From Epiperipatus broadwayi (Eukaryota > Onychophora > Udeonychophora > Euonychophora > Peripatidae), in contig JAQFVV010000001.1 of assembly GCA_028023455.1 (NCBI GenBank), positions 19,713,611-19,777,610 of the forward strand: 64,000 nt of DNA, read 5' to 3'. The notes beneath the pieces are model-generated. The model was not told where the DNA came from. It was given only the letters and a program-made list of their open reading frames with translations, and did not search any database. Positions 51,368-63,628 of this stretch are shown piece after piece. Every line of letters begins with the position of its first letter. The stretch's first letter is position 1. The position numbers and the translations under genes are program-made.

Positions 51368-51619
51368 CATTCCCATAATTAGAGGAACAAACAAAAAAAA
51401 TTGTTAAAAAAATGATTTTACTTATACCTTTAAATTATTCCAAGTGGCAAAGATACACATCGTCACCTAATAATAGCAAACTAGTCTGTCTATTCCCCAC
51501 TATTATGTTTATGTCTCAATTCATGGAATTCTAACTATAATGTTTTAATTGGGATCTCCTTATTCTGTTAAGTTTTTTTAAAATCAATGGTCCCTCCTAA
51601 TATCTCAAAACATTTTTTA

Positions 51620-52953
51620 CTATTCTTTCCCTGGGTCAGGCGGTATATATGGCTTTAATTGGTGTGCATTGTAAGTGCCTTTAATTGCTTCCCCTTCTCT
51701 TAAAAGGAAAGCATTCTCCCCACATTTCTTCTTAATTGTATAAGGACCTTTATATAAAAAGAAAAAATTGTGGAATTCTTGGCGTGTGACATTACTGCAA
51801 TTAGGAACTTTAAGCCACACTTGATCTCTTTCACAAAATCTATGATGAGAAATACACCCCTTCCTAATTCTAATTTTGGCCATATGATATGAGCTAACCT
51901 TGATCAAGCATGCTGCTGGTCACATTTTTGATCAATACAAACATCCTCATTTGGTAAGGATTTGAAAATCTCTGGGCATAGTTTGCCAAAGTGAAGACAC
52001 CTTGGCGTAAGACCTCTTGATTCATTAACTGATTGGTTAATGAAATCTGTTATCTTCTTGACATTGTTGACCCAACCTCTATGATTCTCAGAAGTATAGG
52101 TGCAGAATAGTCGGTTTGTCTCTTTCATTACATGCTTGCATGGGTTAGATTGGGGGTTTCTAACTGATGTGAGATGTGTTAGTCCTTGTCGAAGAATCCA
52201 GGCTCTCCATTCCTTGGATGTGAATGCGGAACCACAGTCTGATAGCAAAATTTCAGGTTTACCTACTTCAGAGAAGTGTTTGTTTTGTAAAATGCAAATT
52301 ACATTTCTGGAATCTGCTCATGGTACCGGATATGCTTGAACATATTTAGAAAAAACATCATAAGTAACTAAGAGATACTGGAAGCATCTAAATCTGGGCA
52401 AAGTACCATAGTGATCTATAGCCAATAATTCATTTGGCTTGGAAGCAACAATAGGAATAACTGCCCCTGCATATGATTTCGTAACGTGCTTTGATTTTGC
52501 ACATAAGGAACACCCTCTTAATATGGTCAAAATTTGAGCATAAATTCCGGGCCAGTAATACCTATGTCTCACTGCCTCTTCTGTTTTTCTGGGTCCATAA
52601 TGTCCAAGACTTTAATGAGTTACAGTTATAATATGTTTCCTCATTCAGTGTGGTACCATGATTTCCCATGGATTGTCTTCTCTGTTTGTCCTAATATGTA
52701 ATATTCCTTCCCTTATTTGATACTGACGTATCCTTTTGGCACTCAGTTTGGAAGCATTTTCTTCTCTTTTCCTTAACACCGCACGAATGATATTTCCATA
52801 TCGGAGATCCCTTTCATGCCAATATCTTATATTCTTTAAATCAGACTCAACGGATATCTCATTAGCTGTGACCATTACCTTAGCAGTTTGATCTACAAGC
52901 TCTGGATTCTGAAGTGACATTGGTATGGGATTCCGGCTTAATATATCTGCCAC
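51620..52953 (-). pseudogene. Gypsy integrase and RNase H/integrase junction
   Basis: Several broken minus-strand frames. 52645-52953 starts ADILSRNP, the end of RNase H. About 52573-52650 has HYGPRKT and then HRYYWPGIY...CSLCAKSK, the HHCC zinc-binding end of integrase. LLAIDHYG (about 52420) carries the first catalytic Asp and LSDCGSAF (about 52240) the second. The third position, in NPQSNPCKHVMKE, has Lys where the catalytic Glu of the DDE triad is expected. The C-terminal part (51620-51907) has FLYKGPYTIKKKCGENAF and LKPYIPP. Two adjacent frames overlap by 4 bp at 51904. The integrase would insert the element's cDNA; the lost Glu and stop codons make it inactive. Confidence 0.85.
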
Positions 52954-54220
52954 TATATTTTAATGACCTGGGCAATAAACTATACTATAGATATTTTTTT
53001 ATAAAATGAGGCTCCACCTTATGAGCCTTTCATTTGTAAGGAAACTTTTATATAAGAATTCCAAACATTTGTGATCTGTGACTATGATAACTTCAGATCC
53101 CAAGAAAAATTGCTGAATCTTTTGGCATGCCCAAACAATGGCAAGTGTTTCTTGTTCGGTCGTAGTATAATTATTCTCTGCTCATTTTAATGCCCTGCTA
53201 CAAAAATATAAAACCTCATGTTTTCCTTCCTCATCCACTTGAAACAGTACAGCTCCCAAACCTTTCTTACTGCTATCAGTCTGGACATAGAAGGGACGAT
53301 TAAAGTTAGGATGATGAAGTATCACAGTGTCAAGAAATTTCCTTTTAATATTAGAGAATTCTTGGGCATGTACATTGCTCCAATTCCACTTTTGCTTCTT
53401 CCATAGTAACTCTACCATGTTGGATGTTTCTTGAGTAAAACCAGGATAAAATTTGTGGTAGAAATTACATAAACCCAAGAAAGATCGAATATGTTTGCGA
53501 GTAGTTGGGCATGGAAAATCCTCTATTGTCTTGATTTTATATGTGTGTGCACGTATTCCTTGCTCACCAATTAGATGGCCCAAGAAGGCTATTTCCCTGA
53601 AACCAAACAAACTCTTTTTTAAATTTATGGAAATGTTCTCTTTAGCACACTCCTTAAAAAACATTTCTAAATATTTCAAATGTTCTAATGGATTCTTAGA
53701 TGCAATCACAATGTCATCGACATATGAAACCAAATGTTTTGCAAGCCTTCTGATAAAACTTGGCTTAGACATCTCACAAGTCCGGCTCCACTATTTATAA
53801 GTCCAAATGGCACTCTTTTGAACACATGAGTTTGCCCATTATAATAGAATGCTGTGTACTTACGGTCTCATGGGTCTAAAACCATTTGCCAATAACTAGC
53901 AGTAAGATCTATGGTAGAAAACAGGCATTTTCCCATTAACTTTACAAATAACTCTTGTGCTGAAGGAGGTATGTCACGTTCTGGAATGGTCATACTATTC
54001 AACTTCCAGGCATCTAAGCACAATCAAAGAGTACCATTTTTCTTTTTAACAACTACAAATGGATTATTATATGGTGAAAGGCTTCTCTCAATAATGTCCC
54101 ACTCTACCATGTGATGGATTTTTTTTCAACTTCCTCATGGTACTGGAATGGAATTGGATAGGTTCGTGATTGTACATACAAATCTTCCTTAACTCGAATC
54201 CAGTGTGTGTAACCCTTTAT
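52954..54220 (-). pseudogene. Gypsy reverse transcriptase and RNase H
   Basis: The minus strand, from 54200 down, reads WDIIERSLSPYNNPFVVVKK, DAWKLNSMTIPERDIPP, FSTIDLTASYWQMVLDP (motif A), VFKRVPFGLINSGAG and SYVDDIVIASKNPLEHL (catalytic YVDD, about 53725). Then come FREIAFLGHLIG, FLGLCNFYHKF, and the tether and RNase H with FYVQTDSSKKGLGAVLFQ, TTTEQETLAIVWACQKIQQF and IVTDHKCLEFL (about 53060). At least four in-frame stops are seen (near 53185, 53870, 54025 and in 52960-53030), mostly from single-base changes of Trp, Gln or Arg codons. Order and motifs are standard Ty3/Gypsy pol. The long open stretch is 53182-53772. Confidence 0.9.
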
Positions 54221-54318
54221 TTCTCCTGGGACAGTTGAAAATATTTGTCTATTCTCCATCAAGATTTTTGCCAATTGATCTTGATCCTTAAGCTCAGTTC
54301 CATTATATGTTTATCTTG

Positions 54319-54528
54319 CTACTGTACCAGATGAACCATGATTTTGAAATGAGACACTTGACTCCTGGAGTCTAGTAATGCAAGAATGTTATGGGTTCCT
54401 ACACTAACATTCACAGTTGGATATAGGTTCTGGACTCCATTTGTCTTTGGTTGGTCCATTTCATGAATGAGTGTAGTAAAGGGGTTGTTATCATAAGTTG
54501 ATTTGCTCCTTTTTCCTCTGGGGTGCAA
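54319..54528 (-). pseudogene. Gypsy aspartic protease remnant
   Basis: A short minus-strand frame with YPTVNVSVGTHNILALLDSR. The active-site triplet, normally Asp-Ser/Thr-Gly, reads Asp-Ser-Arg, followed by SQVS as usual. It would process Gag-Pol if intact; the Gly change and missing C-terminal half rule that out. It lies between gag and RT, as expected. Confidence 0.7.
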
Positions 54529-54605
54529 CAGAAAGGAATGGCCTAACAGAACCTTTGCTCCTTTTTCCTCTGGGGTGCAACAGAAAGGAATGGCCTAACA
54601 GAACC
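54502..54605. repeat. 52-bp perfect tandem duplication in gag/protease junction
   Basis: TTTGCTCCTTTTTCCTCTGG starts a 52-bp unit at 54502 and again at 54554 with no difference. Because 52 is not a multiple of three, it shifts the frame between gag and protease. The perfect identity shows the duplication is recent. Confidence 0.95.
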
Positions 54606-54629
54606 CCTTGAAGTTTTCTGACATCCTTC

Positions 54630-56110
54630 CTTTTAATGCAGTCTGGTTTTGTTGAGTTCTCCAATTATAATTCCCACTTTCATTGTTCATCCTAATCATC
54701 TGAACTCTGGGCTCATCCACCCTTCATGACTTCTCCAGTGGATCTAGGGTAAGGTGACCATAGTCAATGGAGGTCAGGAAATATGTCGGAGGTCAGAAAA
54801 TATGTCATTTGTTCCGCATCTGTGATCTGGCTTCCTAACATCATTTTCTGGATCCATCATGGCATGTTATGACAGATGGTTCTAATAAGTCGAGCATCAG
54901 AAAAAGGAAATGCTGTTAAAGACCTAAATCTGGTAATTGACGCACAAAAAACTGAGTATGAATCTCTCTGGGGCTAGGTTTATATTTTTCTGTAGACAAG
55001 GTGTACAGAAGGCCATCCTGTCACTCTTCATTCCAATAACTCTGAAGGAGAGCTGCTCTATACTCCCCAAAGATCCGAGGCTTTTCTTGCAAGGAGTTCC
55101 ACCAGTTCTTTGCTGTTCCCTTTAAATAATGGCTCGCAATGGCTAGCTGTTCTTCATGACTGGCAGGGTTAACAAAAACAGCTCTTTAAGACTTCTCAAA
55201 TGCTCTTGTGGGCTGTCTCCGGGGTCTCCGTGAAAATGTTGAATTTGTATAAATTTTGCCATGTTATAATTTCCTCTCATATTAGATGGGCAATTATTTA
55301 CATCATGACTCCTCTCAGAAATAACTGGCTCACTACTCACCATCATATTCCAAAGTTCCAATTCCGGTTGTTTTCTAAAATCTCCCTGTGGTGGATACTT
55401 ATGTTCTGGTTCTAGATTCATTGTCTTAATTGGAAGGTTCACTTCACCTTGCTCTTCCAATATCTCTTTTGGTAGCAATTGGATCTGTTTCAATTCCTTG
55501 CGGAGACCCTCCACTGTGTCTTTAAGATCCAATTGTATTTTCATTTGGGTTTCTTGAAGTGTGTTCTTAATTTCATTTATCTCCTTTTCTGATGTCTCAT
55601 AGTCATGTTTAGCTTTTTCACTCATCTCATAAAGTCGACTTTTAATCTCCCCCTGAGCTACTTAAATATCTTTTAATTGTACCTTGTGTTTTGTTACATC
55701 CTGTTGTGCTACTTTTAATATTGATTCGGAGTGCTGAACTTGCTTCTGGATCCATTGACAGTCATCCTTTATTCCTTCTATAGCAAGTGCTTTTTCTCCA
55801 TGAATATTTTAATCCATTCTTCCAACTTCTGCTGTCTTTCACTTTGTTCTTTTAATAGAGCCTGCATCATCTTCTTCAGGGATTCTTCAGCTTGTTTCTT
55901 CTGTTTTTTAGCTTGGTCCTTTAATAGACCTTCCATCTTCTTCTGAGATTCTTCAGCTTCTTTCTTTCGTTCTTCAGCTTGCTGATTTAATAGACTTTGC
56001 ATCATCATAAATAATTGACAGTTATTGTCGATGACCTCTGGTCCCTCATTCACATCTTCCAACAAAAGCTCTAGCTCCTTGAAAGTAATTTCTGGGCTTA
56101 GAACATCCAT
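54630..56110 (-). pseudogene. Gypsy gag with coiled-coil N-terminus
   Basis: The minus-strand frame at 55778-56110 encodes about 110 residues dominated by heptad-like E/K/Q/A repeats (QQAEERKKEAEESQKKMEGL), a strong coiled-coil. After a frameshift near 55800 and a TAA near 55662, it continues at 55143-55625 with MSEKAKHDYETSEKEINEIK and KFIQIQHFHGDPGDSPQEHL. Further on comes the capsid motif LKGTAKNWWNSLQEKP (about 55100), the usual retrotransposon Gag pattern (L-x-G-x-A-x-x-W/Y). No clear CCHC zinc knuckle was found. Gag would form the particle that packages element RNA. The coiled-coil extension is unusual in length. Confidence 0.75.
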
Positions 56111-56841
56111 TGAATTGGCATCCCCTAAAAATCTTGTTCCAACTCCCCATTATTGCTTTCATACTCATCTTCTAATTTGTTAATCTCTTTTGAATCCCCA
56201 TATCCATATTCTTCACTACTTATTTCATATTGTTTCATTTTACTGATATCGCTAACTCTATGACTCATTATTATTTGCTATGGGTTATTCGCCTATCCCT
56301 TTTCCTCAATCGCTTCTATACTACCATTTCCCACCATACCTACTACTTTCATCCTGCCCTGTCGCACTTATATGATGCCCAACCCCTTTATTATTTATGC
56401 CTACTATTCTCACTAGTTGAATCTGCCTATCATTTAAGCTATATATTATAAAATTATTAACTATTAATTCTATAACACAAAATATAGTTAAAATTACGGT
56501 GCCTTTACTTCTTTTGCCACTTTTCATCTGTTCTCTTTGCACCTGGAATTGACTAAAAATCTTTATTAGTAAATTGATAATACAAAATGCAACAGAAAGC
56601 CACAGCAAAGTATGATTTTCTCTCTTTTAAATGTTTGCTTGCATTTGAATCTCACTCAATGTAAGTTATGTTAACACATGAACTTACCGGTTGGCAAAAT
56701 TTATAATTGTATAAATACAAGGTGCCATGCCAACACAGCAAGATTAATAACTTATTACATAATATTTAGGTTATTCATGCTCACAGAGATGGACACCAAA
56801 ATATCCTTTTGCATTGATTAAATAATTCCCAATTACTATAC

Positions 56842-56880
<39 letters not shown>

Positions 56881-58204
56881 TAGTATATAATATATATAAT
56901 ATATATATATATATGTTTTATTTTCAAATCTATTTTGAACTCAGCAAGATATATCCTTATATTTATCTCTTTGCAATAATCTGCAACAGCTATAAAATTT
57001 ATTTCACATAAATAAACATTATGTATACATAAAATAGTGTTTAAGGTGATGCAAATTATACAACATGGATTGACATATCTTAGAATAACACAATTTACTT
57101 CATGAATAATTATTATTTACAACAAACTGACAATGCATAACTAACCTAAGTTTGATTATAGGAATTTAACTCAATTATCTATCATTTTCAAGAAGCTTGA
57201 GGCTATCATAAAATGTCAAAATTAATATTCTTCCCAGTAATTTGTATTTATTGATATCACTTTTCACTTTCGCTTCCATAAGAATATGTAAACCATTAAA
57301 GCATTTTGCCAACTACATCTGGCTGCTTGGTATTACATAAAAAGACTTCACCTGCTTTGAGGTTACTAATGATAAGAAAGGAACATTTAAAATATCAACT
57401 AACAAGCAACATTTCTTTTGCTAGCATGAGAACATGTAAACCATTTAAGCATTTTGCCAACTGCATCTGGCTGCTTGGTATTACATAAAAGGTCTTCACC
57501 TACTTTGAGGTTACATTAGGAATCAATGTCATTGAAGCGTAATGTCCACTGCATCGGACCACTTGACATACAATTCTATTTGAAGGTCTTCACCTGCTTT
57601 GAGGTTACTAATAATAGGAAACAAACACTTTAAATATTTGCTAGCAAGTAACACTTTTAAATCAAAAGTTTTAACATAATACCGATATTGGATAATTCTA
57701 AATATCAAAACTGAGATATACACTACTTAATGTTGACAAAGAAAAAATTACTTCTTTCATCTATTCTACCCCTTGCTCCAATCTACTCTTACTACCTTTC
57801 CAACACTTTAATTTTCTTTCTCTTTATTGTCACTAATACGTATTAATAAATGTATAATATATATATATATATATATATATACACTGAGAGTATAAGATAC
57901 ACATATAATTAATTTATATATATATATATGTTAACTGTCTTATTATTTTTAAATAACTATTTTGACTAACAATACTGTTTTATTCATATAGCTTATGGAG
58001 TTTATCCAACAAAATTTTATAAATGAACGAAGCCCCGATGATCAAGCCATCAAAAACATAAGCACTCTACAGGTTATGGTATTTAATTAATATAGACCCC
58101 AATGATTGAGCCAACAACAACATAAGCAGTCTACAGGGTGTGAGATTTAATTAATCAAGGCCCCAAACATTTGGGTCACCAAGCCCAAGAAAGAAAAAAA
58201 ATCC
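56111..58204. other. Gypsy 5' leader with repeats
   Basis: Untranslated leader of the minus-strand element. It contains TA runs (56845-56916, 57858-57880 and 57917-57930). A 148-bp period repeat spans about 57242-57660 (GCATTTTGCCAACT at 57301 and 57449, with a partial third copy of the CTTCACCTGCTTTGAGGTTAC part). A 64-bp period repeat spans 58032-58180 (CCCC at 58033, 58097 and 58161). The frame at 56321-56608 is hydrophobic but matches nothing known. No primer-binding site was identified with confidence. Confidence 0.7.
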
Positions 58205-61200
58205 TGTACCGGTCAGAATTGTATGTTCATTTAACAAGGTTTAGATCCTAAACAAAAGTACCCTAAATCCACTCATGCCCGAGATACACAGGTCAGGAGC
58301 AATCATGAATTCTGCCCTATTTGCTCTTCTCTAAAACTATAACATTATAAACAACACTTCTGATGATAGTAGATGAAATTTTATTCATTCTGGTCCCGGA
58401 GACACAGCGGAGAAACACGAGTTCTATAGAGTAACTAGTATAAATAAATAATACTAAATCTTGGCTCAATCAAATATCTTATGTGAAAGGAAAATTTATA
58501 AATTTAAAATGAATTGCACACAGCTAGCATTGCAAAAGAAACATGAATTATAAAATAGTATCTATCCAGAATGAGCAAAGACAAAACAACTCCTAGATAA
58601 ATGTTTATTTAAGATAATGTTAGAACTTCTAAATAATATTATCATTATTATAAAGATTAAATAGGATTCAATGAGTGAGATTCAGTAAGACACAAACACA
58701 TGAGTAATTCAACATAGTTTAATGAATATAAATAATTTAAATTTACATCAGAAGCATAGCACAGATATAATGTAGTTAATATTTTGCATATAGGTAACTG
58801 ATTTAGTATGCTAAAGAACTATAAATAATAATAAATTAATGTTAAATTCATCTCCAAAGAGAGGTTTACTCTTAATATGACAGTTAATAATTTATCATTT
58901 ATGAGCATATAAATTCATCTCCAAAGAGAGGTTTACTCTTAATATGACAGTTAATAATTTATCGTTTATGAGCATATTTGGGCCTGTACAAATGAGGAAT
59001 AGGTTAGCTTAAATAAGCTTTACTGTGACAATCCTAAAATATTCGACTAATTATCCAATGAGTGGTTTACAAACATCACTGCGCCATGTCTTATAGATAA
59101 AATGAGAACTACATATAAAAGAACTCACAGTGCTAACTATAATGACAGTATTTGAAATGGAGATGCCTGTCTTTGGACTGGAAGACTTTATCACATATAT
59201 GATTCCGCTTGTATTTATCACAAGGCGATATTCGAATATATGAGTGGTAAGGATTCCATGGTATGCCTCCTGACATTTCACATGCAGAACCTTAATACTC
59301 TAATGTTTGTCCTGAAATCGGTTCTACCAAACCTCATTCCTAAATGAGTTACGTGAAGAAAATCCGGAGTTCGGATGAATAAATATGATAAAGCAAAATA
59401 TAAATTCTTTAAAATGCTATCATAAGTAAGCAACAAGAATATGGCTTAAGTCTTAAATGACTAATGAAATAATTTAAGCTTAAATAAAGCAAGAATATCA
59501 CTCAGCATTGTACGTATAACTTTAATAAATTTAGGATATCGAAAATAGAAGAGGGAGAAATATTATTTTTCCTATTTAATAAGACCAAGTATTTTAAGAC
59601 AACAATATATCATAAGCTAATGCTCAATGGCATAAAAGCTATAAATAATTATTTAAAATAGGTTAATAATTAAAATCATTTTAGAAAACATAGAATGCAT
59701 CTAAATAAATAGTGTCAACAACAAAAAGTTTATCTTATTCCATAATATGACATTTTAAACAATCTGCCATTAAGCACACATTTCAAAATATTTAACCTAG
59801 CAACCAGCGTTCAATAAAAAATTTTACGTTTAACTATTTAAATATTCTAAAAATATTGGAATGATGACTGAAATAATATAAGTTCGCTAGATTGAAACAT
59901 TAGCATACTAAAACTAATTTAATAAGATATATAGTTTAAATAAGTTTTGCCGCATGAAAATTATATAATTAGAGTGTGAAACTTAAAAATAGTGATAGAT
60001 TTTAAATATATATAATTCTGTGCTAGCATTTCAAAGAACAAGTTTAAAACTTAACTCTTATAATGCATGACTCGTCTAAAAACAAGAAGATTTGACATCA
60101 CCCTAAATCGGCTACTTTTTATCCCACGTATACATTTGATATGTCATTAGAAAGAAAATCATAAGTTCTGTAAGATGGTGCCCTCTTCACAGTTATTTTA
60201 CAAGTAAAAAATCAATAAAAATGACCATATATGTCAAACAAAACCAAAGCACCGCCTCCTCACCAACTTTTCTTGAATCTTATTGGCTGTCCCACTTCTG
60301 TCAGAAAGGGTAATGGCTGCCAAAAAGTAAAAAGTTACGTTCGTTTTGATTTTTATTACGAAAATGATAAACGAATGTTTACAACAATTTAAACAATATT
60401 TGAATTGAATTACAAATTATTATTGATAAAATAATACTAAAAATCAAATTATTTTAGAAAAATAGTTAAGATATTACCAAGAATTATTTATTTATTGCTA
60501 CATATTGATCGTAACGTAAAGTGAAAAAAAAAGGATTGCGTCAGCAATCTTTTTTGGTTGGTTGAATAGCGGTTACTTTTATTTCACCGCAATTGAATAT
60601 TTTTTTAATTATAAATCAAATTTTATTTTTGAAAAGATTTTCGTTTGCTTTAAGAATCTGAAAATTCAGTAATATACTTTTTACAAACGAAACTAACGTA
60701 TTTATATTATTAAAAGTGATCTATTTTAACAATAGATTTTGTTAAAGTTGTGAGTTGGCCAATTACAAGTTTTGATTTTTAACTCATTCGGCCAATTATA
60801 TAATCATCGTTCAAAAGGTTAAGAGAGAAAATCACAAATTTAATGATAATTAAGTTTATAGTCAATTACCAAATAAATAAAGATTACATTATGATTACAA
60901 TTAAGATTTAGGAAAGAAGTGAAGTGAGAAGAATTAAGAGTCCATTCTTCAGCAAAATGGATTACCTTTAGAAGTTATGGTGGCCACTTATAATAACGTA
61001 TATGAAATTTAGCAAGGCACAATATAATAAAATAATTGTAGGCATCTTCCAATATTCTTTTACAGTTAAACATAACAGTTCTCAAGCAGCGATGGCATGG
61101 CAGGGAGGCAGAACAAAAGCAATCTAAGGTTAGGGAGGAAAATTCTTTTTACTCACAGTTCATTTTGCTTCCACTCTCCAAACGAATACCAGAGAAGAGT

Positions 61201-61713
61201 GATTTGAACTCCTTTTGCACATTCCTAGAACTTCTGTTCCTCCTATACTTGAAATTTGGCAATATTGGAAGATGTAAACAATACGTTCCAGAAAGCATTA
61301 TTTAAACATATTTTTAAAATTGCAAATAACTTTAAAATATGATTTTTGGTTTGACTTGAAATGAGAATGACATTTTTAAATTGTAATAATACTTTTTTAG
61401 AATTTTCTGGCATTGCTTTAGCTTTATATTAATCATATTCATTTTTATATCTATAATACATATACGCACATACACAATTATCTAAGTGAAGGGAATTTAC
61501 AAGCTTGGAAATAAAATATACTTAAGCTAAAATAATAATTCAATTGGTTATACATAACCATTTTAAATAAACAGGGTGGAAGTGATATGTGTATATGTGT
61601 GTGTAACATTCCTAGATGACCAAATAAACTTATAAACTGGTTCAAACCCAACTTTAAAAGTATGTAATTTCATCAGGCAGTGAAGTTAAATATGTACCAC
61701 AGATTTACCACTT

Positions 61714-61715
<2 letters not shown>
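58205..61715 (-). repeat. Gypsy 5' LTR (2743 bp plus a 768-bp insert)
   Basis: Counterpart of 48618-51367. It differs by the TTAA-flanked insert at 60055-60822, by a local tandem duplication at 58853-58976 (AAATTCATCTCCAAAGAGAGG twice), and by loss of about 50 bp just before it. Confidence 0.9.
60051..60822. mobile_element. TTAA-flanked piggyBac-type non-autonomous element in the Gypsy LTR
   Basis: Comparison of the two LTRs defines the insert exactly. The 3' LTR has one TTAA (at about 50472); the 5' LTR has TTAA at 60051-60054, then 764 bp, then TTAA at 60819-60822. Insertion into TTAA with duplication is the signature of piggyBac-superfamily transposons. The ends are short imperfect inverted repeats (CTCTTATAATG, and CCTTTTGAACG in reverse complement). 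No transposase frame is present. A 12-bp-stem hairpin (AGATTGC-type arms) lies at 60524-60556. Confidence 0.85.

Positions 61716-61755
<40 letters not shown>
61716..61755. repeat. (AT)n microsatellite, right half of the Gypsy target
   Basis: Continues the TA run interrupted at 48617. Confidence 0.9.
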
Positions 61756-61758
<3 letters not shown>

Positions 61759-62258
61759 ATCGAAGTACATTGATATTTAATTGATTTTATGAGTCCCATG
61801 TTTTAAAAATATAAAGATTTAAAAATTAAGAGAATAAAATGTAAAACTAAAAAGCAGGGGGGAAGAGGGAATTTGTATTAAATAAAATAAACTGTAAATG
61901 CTGTTTAAAATAATAAGATTTTTTTTTGTTTAAAAGAAGAAAAAGTCTTGTAATAAATAAATGATTTAATATTCTTTAAATGAATTTTTAATAATTAATA
62001 AAGAAATTTTGTTTCATCTTATAATAAAATAAATAAATATATATGTGTGTGTATGTAATTTTTAATAAAAAGTAGACGCAGAAGCTGATTTTATTTCACG
62101 AGATGAATGCTGCTGTTAGTAAAGTTTTCCATTATTTAAAACAATATAAATAGCTCATCATTTTATCATTCTTGGTCTGACTTTCTCATTTTAATAAAAT
62201 TTTCTTGAAGTAATATTTCCAAAAAAGTGTTGCATTGTTAAACCCAATGTATTTGCAG
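61756..62258 (+). other. Probable intron or upstream DNA of the host gene
   Basis: AT-rich with no other exon recognised; it ends in the splice acceptor TGTATTTGCAG. Confidence 0.5.
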
Positions 62259-62416
62259 TTGACCGAAAGCCGCTCTCTATGCATCTAAGATCTGTGATTA
62301 GTTCGGAAAGTAATCATGTTGAAATAGACAAAACGGACAGTGCGAGAATGCCAAACCAGCCACGAAAATCATACCAAGTCACAGGATCTATGGAAGAATC
62401 ATTTTACCAGTCATCG
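62259..62416 (+). CDS. Internal coding exon of an unidentified host gene
   Basis: 158 bp bounded by a 3' splice site (CCAATGTATTTGCAG, ending 62258) and a consensus 5' splice site (GTGAGT from 62417). One frame is open throughout: two bases complete a split codon, then 52 codons end exactly at the donor. The peptide begins DRKPLSMHLRSVISSES and ends SYQVTGSMEESFYQSS. It is Ser-rich and polar, without membrane segments, and looks like a linker or regulatory region rather than a folded enzyme core. Codon choice (CCG, CTC, TCG, ACG, GCG) is much less AT-biased than the surroundings and than the mobile elements, as expected for a selected host exon. I do not recognise the protein. Neighbouring exons are outside the window or were not found. 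Confidence 0.7.
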
Positions 62417-63593
62417 GTGAGTTAAGAAATAATTCCATTATGCTGTTTCTGTCGTATTTTAAAACCTAGGTAATTATTTGACTTTGATATCTAAACAATC
62501 CCGATTTCTATTAAAAATAAAGATAGACTTTATTAAAAGAACTTTGAACTTTTTGAATTAAACTTAAAAAAGAATAAACTTTAAACTTCAAAAGATAATA
62601 TTTGCCATAATAAAATAAGTAAAAGCAGCTTCTATTAAATATTATTTTTGAAACAATGGCATACACATATGTGTGATTTGATTTTTTTAAACTTAAAAGA
62701 AAAAGATAAAATAAAATATGATGTAACATGTATAATTTATTTGCTAAAGTAATATATTAAAATGCTTATTTTAATCTTTAAATAAGAAGTGTGTGTGTCT
62801 CATTATAAGATAAAACGATTAATTTATTTTAAATAAAAAACAAACTTAAATTATTTTTCTTAAAATAATTATGTTCATTTTGATATATGCGGTTAAGTAT
62901 AAATATTTATTTTCTTAATAAGAGTAGGAGGAAAAAATCTAATCATTAATAATAGTATTTCAGAAAAGATTCACTAAGTTAAATCTATAAATATTTAGCA
63001 CTCAGTATAATGCTCTTATTATTAGTTTTAAAGGATTGAAGTAGTAGTTTGAATAGTTCAGGGAAAATTATTTTAGTTTTTTAAAAAAAATAGTAGTAGC
63101 TTAGAAGAGGCAGCATTTAAGATATACCTTTTGTTTTGTTTATTTAGTGGGTGGTTGGAAGCAGTTGAGCTCCAGGGATTTTCAGGTACTGAATTATGCT
63201 GATCAGATAGACATGCTAATTCTAATGTAATTAGCTGGCGCCTAAGGGATTTTTCTTTCTTCTTTAAAAAATAAAAATAAGTGTTTATTTGATTGGTGTA
63301 TATTTGGTAGTCAAGTGTTGAATATTATTGATAGTTTGCTAGTGATAATAGTTGATACTTTACCTGAAAACCAACCAATTTCTGAAAGGGAAATTTAGGA
63401 GGACAAAATATAGTAAAATATTATTTAATATTTTATTTGTCGATGGTAAGTGTTTGTTGTTTCCCATAAGTTTAAGTAGTAAATTTTAAATTGTAATTTT
63501 TATATCGTTAAGAGATTTTAAGGTAGTAAATGTCAAATAAATAGAAGTAGTAGTTAGTATTTGTTTTCATTGGTTGTTCGAAGGAGGTTGGTT

Positions 63594-63628
<35 letters not shown>

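Larger units (their letters stand above)
48618..61715 (-). mobile_element. Ty3/Gypsy LTR retrotransposon with 2.75-kb LTRs
   Basis: A 13.1-kb minus-strand element. LTRs begin TGTACCGGTC and end TCA on the plus strand (TG...CA in either reading): 48618-51367 and 58205-61715. Between them are 6.84 kb holding gag, protease, RT-RNase H and integrase remnants in the Ty3/Gypsy order. It sits inside one TA run, with ATAT on both sides (48614-48617 and 61716-61719), compatible with a 4-bp target duplication but ambiguous in a microsatellite. The LTRs differ by many substitutions, and every frame is broken, so it is an old, inactive copy. No env-like frame was identified. Confidence 0.9.

Noticed and set aside
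56321-56608. Hydrophobic 95-codon frame upstream of gag as an extra Gypsy gene
   Set aside because: No family resemblance, AT-rich composition, and located in the leader; a chance frame is likelier.
58360-58378. CTGATGATAGTAGATGAAA in the Gypsy LTR as a hammerhead
   Set aside because: The bases between core and GAAA cannot form stem II, and the other LTR has lost the GAAA.
63141-63186. Possible second exon between TTTATTTAG and GTACTG
   Set aside because: In the phase required by the 62.26-kb exon it meets a stop after six codons.
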